This document shows, piece by piece, positions 17,022 to 24,724 of a DNA stretch of 64,000 nucleotides (position 1 is the first letter of the stretch; every line of letters starts with the position of its first letter). The notes below the pieces were generated by a model. It was given only the letters and a program-made list of their open reading frames with translations, was not told where the DNA came from and did not search any database. The position numbers were made by a program, and so were the translations under genes. Source of the stretch: Chloroflexi bacterium HGW-Chloroflexi-4 (GTDB lineage Bacteria; Chloroflexota; Anaerolineae; Anaerolineales; Anaerolineaceae); the NCBI GenBank assembly GCA_002840715.1, contig PHBW01000005.1, positions 47,919-111,918 on the forward strand. Direction: 5' to 3'.

Positions 17022-18257
17022 ATGCTTCGCTCCTTTCGAACCAGATTGTCTCACTTATCACGCGAATTAGCCTTGTTTGCCATAGCCTCTTTTGCAGTGG
17101 GGATGGCCACCAGTTTGGTGGATTCAACATTAAACAACTTTCTGAATGACAGCTTCACACTAACCCCTTTTCAGCGGTCGTTCTTGGAGCTGCCGCGTGA
17201 AATACCCGGGTTTATTGTCGTTTTTGTTTCGGCTTTGCTATGGTTTTTGGGCAGTCGAAAATTAGGCGCGCTATCTTTGCTGCTTGGAAGTATCGGCATT
17301 TTTCTGGTGGGCTTTGCTTCAAAAACCTACACCGTCATGGTGCTCTTTCTTTTCATTTTCAGCATGGGACAGCACCTTTTCATGCCGGTGGCTTCCACGG
17401 TAGGTATGGAGTTAGCCAGAGACGGAAAAACCGGTCAACGTCTTGGGCAGATGAACGCGATTCGCAACCTGGCAGCCATCATTGGCAGCACACTGGTTTT
17501 TGTTGGCTTTAAATATCTCAATTTTAACTATAAGCATACCTTCACGATTGCAGCTGCCTGTTTTGTGTTAGGCATGATTTTGATGGCCCTGATGAAACCC
17601 TCAAAAGTTGAAAAAGTAAACCGCAAATCCTTTTTAACCTTACGCAAGGAATATACACTTTTTTATGTTTTGGCGGTCTTGTTCGGTTCACGCAAACAAA
17701 TTTTTATCACGTTTGCACCCTGGGTCATTGTCACCATTTTTGGAAAACCCACCCAGACAATTGCCACCTTAATTGTGATTGGCGGCATTTTTGGCATTTT
17801 GTTTCAACCCATATTAGGCAAGGCCATCGACAAACTTGGCGAAAAAGTTGTTCTGGCATCAGAAGCAGTTTTGCTGATCATAGTTTGCCTTGGATATGCC
17901 TTCGGTAAAACATTTTTCTCAATGAATGTGGCGTTTTATATTGCCTGTGGATGCTACCTGCTTGATCAGATACTTATGTCTGTCAGCATGGCCCGTTCAA
18001 CCTATATGAAAAAAATCGCCATTCAAGAATCTGACATTCAGCCGGCTCTTTCAGCTTCAATTACCATCGACCATCTGTTTTCAATCAGCATTGCCCTGAT
18101 TGGCGGTGAAATTTGGAACCGTTTTGGTTTTCAATACGTATTTATATTTGGAGTGTTGATAGCGGTGATCAATTTCTTCGCCACCATGCGGATCAAGATC
18201 CCGACGCAAAAAAATGATCTCCTTTTGGCAGAGGAATCCGTAACAGCCTCCAATTAA
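17022..18257 (+). CDS. MFS transporter
   Basis: A 411-residue permease with about 12 hydrophobic helices in two halves separated by a cytoplasmic loop near residue 195-215. MATSLVDSTLNNFLNDSF and GQRLGQMNAIRNLAAIIGSTLVF in the first half fit an MFS_1 protein. Substrate unknown. The start at 17022 has only a weak AGAAGA upstream. It is followed after 24 bases by a TVP38-type gene on the same strand. Confidence 0.75.
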   Translation: MLRSFRTRLSHLSRELALFAIASFAVGMATSLVDSTLNNFLNDSFTLTPFQRSFLELPREIPGFIVVFVSALLWFLGSRKLGALSLLLGSIGIFLVGFASKTYTVMVLFLFIFSMGQHLFMPVASTVGMELARDGKTGQRLGQMNAIRNLAAIIGSTLVFVGFKYLNFNYKHTFTIAAACFVLGMILMALMKPSKVEKVNRKSFLTLRKEYTLFYVLAVLFGSRKQIFITFAPWVIVTIFGKPTQTIATLIVIGGIFGILFQPILGKAIDKLGEKVVLASEAVLLIIVCLGYAFGKTFFSMNVAFYIACGCYLLDQILMSVSMARSTYMKKIAIQESDIQPALSASITIDHLFSISIALIGGEIWNRFGFQYVFIFGVLIAVINFFATMRIKIPTQKNDLLLAEESVTASN

Positions 18258-18281
18258 TCGAATCACATTGGAGCTTCAATA

Positions 18282-18857
18282 ATGGAACCCTCTTCTCTTA
18301 AACCCGATAGTAAAGAATCACGCAAAAAAACGTTGGTCACTCTCTTCACCTCTCTGGCATTTATGGTGGTGATCGGAGCGGTTGTTGCCTTTGACTTTGA
18401 ACGGATCAAAACATTTATCAGTCAAGCCGGCGTTTGGGGGTTGGTGATTAGTGTGTTTGTGTATGCAGCGCTGGGTGTGACATTCATCCCCTCTGAACCG
18501 CTAACGTTGTTGATTGGCGCCATGTTCGGCCCTTGGACAGCCATGCTCGTCTCATGGATCGGCAACACCCTGGCTGCCATTGTGGAATACTTCATTGGTC
18601 AGCGAATCGGCAGCGCTGCGAATTTTCTCGAAAAGAAAGAAAAACTGCCTTTTGGATTGGGCAAACTTCCTGTGGATTCTCCATGGTTTTTGATTGGCGG
18701 CAGAGCAATTCCACTTTATGGAGCCAAAGCCATCAGCGTTGTAGCGGGGGTCTATCGCGTTCCGCTATTTCGCTACATCTGGACCACAGCCGTAACCATT
18801 TTCGTTGGCTCATTGATGTTCTCATTTGGCGGTTTTGGGCTCGGAAAACTTTTTTAA
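18282..18857 (+). CDS. TVP38/TMEM64 (VTT domain) membrane protein
   Basis: A 191-residue integral membrane protein. Landmarks of the VTT/DedA-like family are FIPSEPLTLLIGAMFGPW (re-entrant loop), GNTLAAIVEYFIGQRIG and GGRAIPLYGAKAISVVAGVYRV. Members are thought to move or scramble lipids. GGAG lies before the ATG. Probably co-transcribed with the preceding MFS gene. Confidence 0.8.
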   Translation: MEPSSLKPDSKESRKKTLVTLFTSLAFMVVIGAVVAFDFERIKTFISQAGVWGLVISVFVYAALGVTFIPSEPLTLLIGAMFGPWTAMLVSWIGNTLAAIVEYFIGQRIGSAANFLEKKEKLPFGLGKLPVDSPWFLIGGRAIPLYGAKAISVVAGVYRVPLFRYIWTTAVTIFVGSLMFSFGGFGLGKLF

Positions 18858-18913
18858 TTAACCTTTCATATTAAATACTCCAATATTAATGTTTTACCAA
18901 AAAAATAGATTAA

Positions 18914-18944
18914 AATGATAGTAATTATTTTAATTACCATTATT
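18914..18944. promoter_or_regulatory. AT-rich palindrome upstream of the ubiA-cydAB operon
   Basis: The perfect core GTAATTA-TTT-TAATTAC (18921-18937) is flanked by further imperfect symmetry and lies 24 bases before the start codon, next to a TAAAAT hexamer at 18911. Candidate operator for oxygen or redox control of quinone and oxidase genes. Confidence 0.45.
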
Positions 18945-18960
18945 GTATTGGGAGGGATTT

Positions 18961-20001
18961 ATGCGGATTAATTTTGCGATGTGGAAAAAGGCATTTTCTA
19001 CTCTTGTTAAGATGGAGTCCGTCGATGAGTGGAATGCCCTGGACGTGGTCTCAAAATGGCTTATCGCTACTCGTTCGGGAGTAACCATGGTGACCCTGTA
19101 TACCTGCGCCATTGGCGGTATACTCGCCTGGCGGGACGGTTACCTTCACCCGGTTGTTTGGCTGATCATAACGCTTGGGCTCTTTTTAGCTCACGGCACC
19201 AACAATCTATTAAATGATTACACCGATTTCTCGCGCGGAATTGACGGCCAGGATTACTTCAGGATTCAATACGGTGTACATCCGCTATATCAAAAGTTTT
19301 GGGAGAAGAAAACCCAACTCACCTGGTTTGCTATCAGCGGCACTTTGGCTTTTCTTTCGGGCATTTTTGCCCTCATATATACCGATTTATCGGTAGAAAT
19401 AATTATCCTTTTTGCTTTTGGTGCGCTGGTGCTGCTTTTTTACACCTGGCCGCTCAAACATATTGCCCTTGGCGAGTTAAGTATCTTTTTGATTTGGGGT
19501 CCGATTATGGCCTCAGGCGTTTACCTTGTGCTGGCTGGCGGAATGGTAGAAACCGTTTGGCAAGCCGCCCTGGCAGCAGTGCCGTTTGGGCTGAGTGTCG
19601 TAAGCATCAATATCGGTAAACACATCGATAAATCTTCCGAAGACCGCGTTAAAAAAGTGGGCACCCTGCCGGTGGTGATCGGCGAAAAAGCCGCCCGCTA
19701 CGTCAATATGGTCGTTTTGGCTTTGATCTATTTGGTCATTCTTTACCTGGTCTTTGTGACACAATATTTCACACCGGTGTTATTGATCGTGCTCTTTGCC
19801 GGCAAGCGTCTGCTTTATGCAATTGGAGTTCATACCAAACCTCGTCCGGTTGAACCCCCTAAAGAATGGACTTACTGGCCGACCTGGTTTTCTGGGTTTG
19901 CTTTTTATCACAATCGCTTGTTCAGCAACCTCTTTGTGCTTGGCATGATTGCTGATGTAATCTTGAGGCTTCTGCTGCCCGGTTTTTGGCCGGTCAGATA
20001 A
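18961..20001 (+). CDS. UbiA-family prenyltransferase, probably menaquinone synthesis (MenA-like)
   Basis: Membrane enzyme of 346 residues attaching a polyprenyl chain to an aromatic ring. The first Asp-rich motif is in NNLLNDYTDFSRGID and the second in NIGKHIDKSSEDRVKK, with eight or nine helices between and after. Start at 18961 with GGAGGG upstream; the ATG at 18943 is poorly placed. Lying 25 bases before cydA, it probably supplies the quinol for the bd oxidase. MenA-like role is inferred from context; other UbiA substrates are possible. Confidence 0.8.
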   Translation: MRINFAMWKKAFSTLVKMESVDEWNALDVVSKWLIATRSGVTMVTLYTCAIGGILAWRDGYLHPVVWLIITLGLFLAHGTNNLLNDYTDFSRGIDGQDYFRIQYGVHPLYQKFWEKKTQLTWFAISGTLAFLSGIFALIYTDLSVEIIILFAFGALVLLFYTWPLKHIALGELSIFLIWGPIMASGVYLVLAGGMVETVWQAALAAVPFGLSVVSINIGKHIDKSSEDRVKKVGTLPVVIGEKAARYVNMVVLALIYLVILYLVFVTQYFTPVLLIVLFAGKRLLYAIGVHTKPRPVEPPKEWTYWPTWFSGFAFYHNRLFSNLFVLGMIADVILRLLLPGFWPVR

Positions 20002-20026
20002 TTATTTTTTGTAAAGGAGACGATTT

Positions 20027-21421
20027 ATGGATATTGTGATGTTATCACGATGGCAGTTTGCGCTGACAACCATCTACCACTTCTTCTTCGTTCCACTCAC
20101 CTTGGGGTTAGGCATCTATGTGGCTATCCTGGAGTCTATGTATGTCAAGAATGGCAACCCTGAATATAAAAGACTGGTCAAATTCTGGGGAAAACTCTTC
20201 TTAATCAACTTTGCAATGGGTGTCGTGACGGGGTTGGTGATGGAGTTCCAATTCGGTATGAATTGGTCTGAATATTCACGCTTCGTGGGCGACATCTTCG
20301 GTGCCCCGCTGGCTATGGAAGGGTTGGTCGCTTTCTTCCTGGAATCCACTTTTATTGGTGTCTGGATTTTTGGTTGGGAGAGACTCTCGAAAAAACTGCA
20401 TTCCATAGTGATGTGGCTGGTGGCTATTGGCACCAATCTGAGCGCCTTTTTCATCCTCGCCGCAAATGGATTCATGCAGAGCCCGGTTGGATATGTTCTT
20501 AATAATGGCCGCGCAGAAATGGTTGATTTCGGCGCTATTGTGACCAACCCTCGTGCAATCTATTTCTTCCTGCACACCATCACCTCAGGCTTGGTGACTG
20601 CCAGTTTCTTCATCCTTGGTTTCAGTGCCTATCATCTCCTTCGAAAAAAAGATGAATCTGCGTTTAAAATCAGCCTTAAATTGGCTGCCGTAATCGGTTT
20701 CATCGCATCCGTTGCGGTTATTGGCACCGGTCATTTTCAAGGTATTGAACTTAAAGATGCTCAACCAATGGCTGCTGCAGCTTCAGAAGCTCATTTTGAA
20801 ACCCAGGACCCTGCTGATTTTTCATTGATTGCGGGGTTTACGCCTGATGGTAAGAACGTGACCTGGAATGTAACCATCCCCAAAGCACTCAGCTTTTTAT
20901 ATTACTTCAAGTTTGAAGGCGAAGTGGAAGGCATCAACAATCTTCAAGCGCAATACGAAGAAATTTATGGTGCCGGAGATTACGTTCCATTGGTCGCCTT
21001 AACTTATTGGACCTTTAGAATCATGGTTGCCCTGGGCTTCTTAATGGCTCTTATTACTCTGGTGATCTGGTTCTACACTTATAAAAAATTCCCGCAGAAA
21101 GGCAACTGGCTGCTTAAGCTGCTGCCGATTGCCCTTTTCTTCCCCTACATTGCAAATACTGCAGGTTGGATCCTTACCGAGAGTGCCCGGCAGCCCTGGG
21201 TAGTCACGGGTTTGATCATGACTAAAGATGCAGTCAGCCCAAACCTTACACCAACAACCGTTTTGATCAGCTTGATTGGTTTTGTAGTTGTTTATGGCGT
21301 ATTAATGGTTATTGACCTCACGCTTTTAATCAGAAACGCGAAAAAAGGATTGGCAGCGGGCGATTCACCTTCTGAGCCCCTGGATGTTTTAGCAACAGAA
21401 AAAACTTCTGGAGGTAAATAA
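20027..21421 (+). CDS. cydA: Cytochrome bd ubiquinol/menaquinol oxidase subunit I
   Basis: Catalytic subunit of the oxygen-scavenging bd oxidase in the cytoplasmic membrane. H18 (TTIYHFFFVPLTLGL), E99 and E106 (AMEGL, FLES) and H183 (LHTITSG) correspond to known haem ligands and proton-path residues; the conserved RQPW follows in GWILTESARQPW. At 464 residues with a short region between helices 6 and 7, it is of the short Q-loop type. AAGGAG precedes the ATG. Its stop codon shares one base with the cydB start. Confidence 0.95.
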   Translation: MDIVMLSRWQFALTTIYHFFFVPLTLGLGIYVAILESMYVKNGNPEYKRLVKFWGKLFLINFAMGVVTGLVMEFQFGMNWSEYSRFVGDIFGAPLAMEGLVAFFLESTFIGVWIFGWERLSKKLHSIVMWLVAIGTNLSAFFILAANGFMQSPVGYVLNNGRAEMVDFGAIVTNPRAIYFFLHTITSGLVTASFFILGFSAYHLLRKKDESAFKISLKLAAVIGFIASVAVIGTGHFQGIELKDAQPMAAAASEAHFETQDPADFSLIAGFTPDGKNVTWNVTIPKALSFLYYFKFEGEVEGINNLQAQYEEIYGAGDYVPLVALTYWTFRIMVALGFLMALITLVIWFYTYKKFPQKGNWLLKLLPIALFFPYIANTAGWILTESARQPWVVTGLIMTKDAVSPNLTPTTVLISLIGFVVVYGVLMVIDLTLLIRNAKKGLAAGDSPSEPLDVLATEKTSGGK

Positions 21422-22437
21422 TGGACCTCAATATTCTCTGGTTTATTCTGGTGTGTGTTTTATACATCGGCTATTTCTTTTTGGAAGGTTTTGACTTTGG
21501 TGTGGGCATGCTTCTTCCCTTGATCAGTAAGAAAGATGAAGATCGCCGCGCCATCATCAACACCATCGGACCGCACTGGGACGGCAACGAAGTCTGGTTG
21601 GTCGCCGCCGGGGGAGCCACTTTTGCGGCTTTTCCAAACTGGTACGCCACCATGTTCAGCGGTTTTTACCTGGGCTTTTTCTTACTGTTAATAGCTCTCA
21701 TTTTCCGCGGCGTGGCCTTCGAGTTCCGCTCAAAACTGGGCAGCCCCAAATGGCGCAATACCTGGGATGTACTGATTGGTGTCAGCAGCTTTTTGGCTTC
21801 CTTCTTGTTGGGCGTGGTCTTTACCAATGTGGTAAGCGGGGTGCCCATTGACGGCAACCAGTTTTATACTGGCACCTTCTTTACGCTCTTGAATCCGCTC
21901 AGCATCGTTGGCGGTTTGGCTGTGGCTGTGATCTTTATGGTGCACGGCGCCAACTTCCTCAGCCTTAAACTCACCGATGTGATGCGCGAACGCGCCAACA
22001 AAGCCGCAAAAGCCCTGTGGATCTCTGCCCTCGGTACAGCCGCCATTTATTTAATTTGGATCGTTTTCACTACCGATACTTTTCTGGGTAAAGGTTTTGT
22101 GGGCATGATCGCTCCTTTGTTGGCAGCACTCAGCCTTATGGCTTCAAGAATCTTCATGGGTTTGAAAAAAGAAGGCTGGGCTTTCAGCATGAGCGGATTG
22201 ACCATCTTGTTTACCGTGGCCGGGCTGTTTGTGGCTCTCTTCCCTAACGTAATGATCTCAAGCACCTCCCCCGAGTTCAACCTGACCATCTACAACGCTT
22301 CGTCTTCACCTTACACACTCAAAGTAATGACTATTGTGGCCTGTGTTATGCTGCCGATCGTGCTGGCCTATCAGGTTTGGACCTATATAATATTTAAGAA
22401 ACGTGTGAAAGCGGACCCGAAGACGCTGCATTATTAG
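21421..22437 (+). CDS. cydB: Cytochrome bd oxidase subunit II
   Basis: Partner of CydA, 338 residues with about nine helices. FFLEGFDFGVGMLLPLI and the conserved GPHWDGNEVWLVAAGG are diagnostic for CydB. It overlaps cydA by one base, so the subunits are made together. No cydX-like small gene or cydCD exporter genes are in the window. A strong bidirectional terminator follows. Confidence 0.95.
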   Translation: MDLNILWFILVCVLYIGYFFLEGFDFGVGMLLPLISKKDEDRRAIINTIGPHWDGNEVWLVAAGGATFAAFPNWYATMFSGFYLGFFLLLIALIFRGVAFEFRSKLGSPKWRNTWDVLIGVSSFLASFLLGVVFTNVVSGVPIDGNQFYTGTFFTLLNPLSIVGGLAVAVIFMVHGANFLSLKLTDVMRERANKAAKALWISALGTAAIYLIWIVFTTDTFLGKGFVGMIAPLLAALSLMASRIFMGLKKEGWAFSMSGLTILFTVAGLFVALFPNVMISSTSPEFNLTIYNASSSPYTLKVMTIVACVMLPIVLAYQVWTYIIFKKRVKADPKTLHY

Positions 22438-22467
22438 AAGAGCAGTGAAGAGTAATTAGGAATTAGG

Positions 22468-22499
22468 AAAACCAGGAGATTGAATCTCCTGGTTTTTTA
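22468..22499. terminator. Bidirectional terminator between cydB and the DUF523 gene
   Basis: 13-bp stem AAAACCAGGAGAT/ATCTCCTGGTTTT, 3-base loop, T-run on the plus strand and A-rich left side, serving both convergent genes. Confidence 0.9.
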
Positions 22500-22910
22500 T
22501 TATTCCTCTTCGGTTTTGACCGAGATGCCGTTGGCCTTGCATAAGGCCGAGAAAACCCCGTCGCCGGGGATGATGGTGCTCGAAAACGTGCCGTCATAAA
22601 TTTTATTACTGCCGCAGGAGGGCGATTTGGATTTAAGGATGGCTTCGGTCGCACCGATCATTTTAGCCAATTTGAGCGCTTCCTCCGCGCCTCGGGTGAA
22701 CTCGGTGGTCACATCCACGCCGTCTTTACGCAGCACACACTTGCCTACCCGTTCGGAGGATTGACGCGGGGTGGGCAATCCTCCCAATTGTTCAGGGCAG
22801 ACTGGTACAGCCTTCCCTTCAGCGACCAACGCTTTTACTTTCTCGCAAGGTTTTGCCGCGCCATCATAACGGCAGTTTAATCCAGCCAGGCAGGCACTAA
22901 CGATAATCAT
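22500..22910 (-). CDS. DUF523 family protein
   Basis: A 136-residue protein with the DUF523 cysteines: VSACLAGLNCRYDG, VCPEQLGGLPTPR, and KSKSPSCGSNKIYDGTFS. The conserved cysteines suggest a metal or iron-sulphur site. The family also occurs fused to DUF1722; function unknown. Monocistronic, divergent from the next gene. Confidence 0.85.
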   Translation of the reverse strand: MIIVSACLAGLNCRYDGAAKPCEKVKALVAEGKAVPVCPEQLGGLPTPRQSSERVGKCVLRKDGVDVTTEFTRGAEEALKLAKMIGATEAILKSKSPSCGSNKIYDGTFSSTIIPGDGVFSALCKANGISVKTEEE

Positions 22911-23042
22911 TCCTGAATCCCTTTACAATAATTTCATATAGTCATACTTCAAACAAATTAGTATTGTCTGTTCTCATTATAAGAATTGATATTTTAACTA
23001 TAATATTAAAACCAAAATTTGATGGTGGAAAGGTGCTTTTCG

Positions 23043-23858
23043 ATGAATAATGAGTATTTTGAAATAGATTACCCATCCAGCCGACAATTAACTTTTGATG
23101 TAGGGAAAATTGGCTTGGGAAAACATCATGTTAAAGCACTTCTTGAAGTTGATGTAAGCGAACCCTGGAGAATCTTGATTGAAAACAGAAAGGTTGGCAA
23201 AAAAATCTCGTTTATTACGTGGTTGATTAAATTAATAGCTGACTGCGTATCATCTCATCCTCCAGTAGCAGGAATCAATGAGGTTAAAAAGAATAAGGTG
23301 CTGGTTTTTAAAGATGTTGATGTTTCTATTGTCATCGAAAAGGAAGTCAATGGAATAAAAGTTCCACTGCCATATGTGATCCGCAGAGCGGATAAAAAGA
23401 CTTACGAAGAAATTCAAAAGGAAATTGAAACTGCAAAACAACAAAAAGTAGAAAATGAAACTGATTATGTGCTTGGTCAAAAATCGAGTCTATCCTTAAT
23501 GAAGGTTTATACTAGCTTGCCTCAATGGCTTCGATTAGTTTTAATGCGTATTTTGGTTTTAAATCATCCCAAGCGGACTAAACAGAATATGGGAAGCGTG
23601 ATGATTACTACGGTTGGAATGGTTGGACATACCCATGGGTGGATTATTCCATACAGCATGCATCCTGTCTGTCTGGCATTAGGATCAATCAACGAGCAAC
23701 CCGTGATAAAAAAAGGAGAAATAAAAAAAGCACACATTCTTCATCTCGCGATACTTGTGGATCACGATGTCATAGATGGTATCCCTGCCGCTGTTTTCGT
23801 TGATGACCTGGTTAGAAAAATGGAAAAGGGGATGGGGTTGGAATCCTATGTGGAATAG
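23043..23858 (+). CDS. Stand-alone 2-oxoacid dehydrogenase acyltransferase catalytic domain
   Basis: A 271-residue protein with the CoA-dependent acyltransferase fold of E2 components and chloramphenicol acetyltransferase. The C-terminal HDVIDG fits the catalytic HxxxDG motif, and the segments RILIENRKVGKKISFITWLIK, DVDVSIVIEKEVNGIKVPLPYVIR and GSVMITTVGMVG align with the core. The lipoyl and E1/E3-binding domains of true E2 proteins are absent, and no E1 or E3 gene is near, so it is probably an independent acyltransferase of unknown acceptor. The ATG at 23043 is preferred to 23019 by its spacing from GGAAAGG. Confidence 0.75.
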   Translation: MNNEYFEIDYPSSRQLTFDVGKIGLGKHHVKALLEVDVSEPWRILIENRKVGKKISFITWLIKLIADCVSSHPPVAGINEVKKNKVLVFKDVDVSIVIEKEVNGIKVPLPYVIRRADKKTYEEIQKEIETAKQQKVENETDYVLGQKSSLSLMKVYTSLPQWLRLVLMRILVLNHPKRTKQNMGSVMITTVGMVGHTHGWIIPYSMHPVCLALGSINEQPVIKKGEIKKAHILHLAILVDHDVIDGIPAAVFVDDLVRKMEKGMGLESYVE

Positions 23859-23980
23859 GATTGAGCAGTAAGCTTCATAATCGTCTTAAATATTTATGCT
23901 TTCTAATAAATTGATACTTGCAACCAAGAGTAAAAAAAAGTATACTTAGATTTATCTGGTAAAACCACCAGCCAAATTTT

Positions 23981-24700
23981 ATGACACTTCCATTCGAACC
24001 ACTTCTGGTAAACAGCCTAAAATCCGCGTGTGTCGCGCGCCTGGAGGAATTGATCCTCTCAGGTGAACTCAAAGTCGGCGAGCGTCTGCCTGCGGAGCGC
24101 GACCTGGCCCTTCGCTTGGGCGTCAGCCGCCCTGTACTGCATGAAGCCCTGGTGGATCTTGCCGTCAAAGGGCTGGTGACGATCAATCCCCGGCGCGGCG
24201 TGGTGATCAACGACTTTCGCAAAAGCGGGTCGATGGCGATTCTCTCTTCGCTGTTGTCTTATCACAACGGCGATCTCGATCCGGGTATTGTCAGCAGTCT
24301 GTTTTCAATGCGTCTGTTGGTTGAAACCGAAACAGCCCGATTGGCTGCCAAGAAAGCCAGCACTGATCAGCTTGAAGAACTGCGGCAGATCGTCGAAAAA
24401 GAATTGGCTGCCGATCGTAGCAGCATCTCCACTCTGGTGGAACTGGATTTTGACTTTCACCTGCTGGTATCCATCGCTTCAGAAAATCTGGCTTATCCGC
24501 TGATTTTGAACTCTTTTAAGACCGTTTACACCCACTTCACTTCGGCTTTTTATCAAAAAACAGCCGGTTCTTCAGTTGTCAATGAAGTGCACACTTATCA
24601 CCAAAATTTATTGGCGGCTCTTGAAAGCCGCGATGTTCAAAAATCCGTAGAAATTATGAGAATACTGTTGGAGCACGGAGAAAAACTGCTGCAAGGTTAA
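23981..24700 (+). CDS. GntR/FadR-family transcriptional regulator
   Basis: A 239-residue regulator. The N-terminal winged helix (LEELILSGELKVGERLPAERDLALRLGVSRPVLHEAL in outline) is typical GntR; the C-terminal helical FCD domain (VETETARLAAKKA, ELDFDFHLLVSIASENL, HTYHQNLLAAL) should bind a small carboxylate with a metal held by Asp and His. It lies 24 bases upstream of the glycyl-radical enzyme and on the same strand, so it most likely controls that operon in response to its substrate. Confidence 0.85.
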   Translation: MTLPFEPLLVNSLKSACVARLEELILSGELKVGERLPAERDLALRLGVSRPVLHEALVDLAVKGLVTINPRRGVVINDFRKSGSMAILSSLLSYHNGDLDPGIVSSLFSMRLLVETETARLAAKKASTDQLEELRQIVEKELAADRSSISTLVELDFDFHLLVSIASENLAYPLILNSFKTVYTHFTSAFYQKTAGSSVVNEVHTYHQNLLAALESRDVQKSVEIMRILLEHGEKLLQG

Positions 24701-24724
24701 TTAAATATTGCCACAGGAGGCTCG

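Noticed and set aside
19389..19407. Another copy of the CTAG palindrome
   Set aside because: TAGAAATAATTA matches one arm but the other arm is absent and it lies in the middle of the UbiA coding sequence; probably chance.
23019..23042. Upstream start codon for the acyltransferase gene
   Set aside because: The first ATG at 23019 would place the ribosome-like GGAAAGG inside the coding sequence and adds 8 residues with no counterpart; 23043 is preferred.
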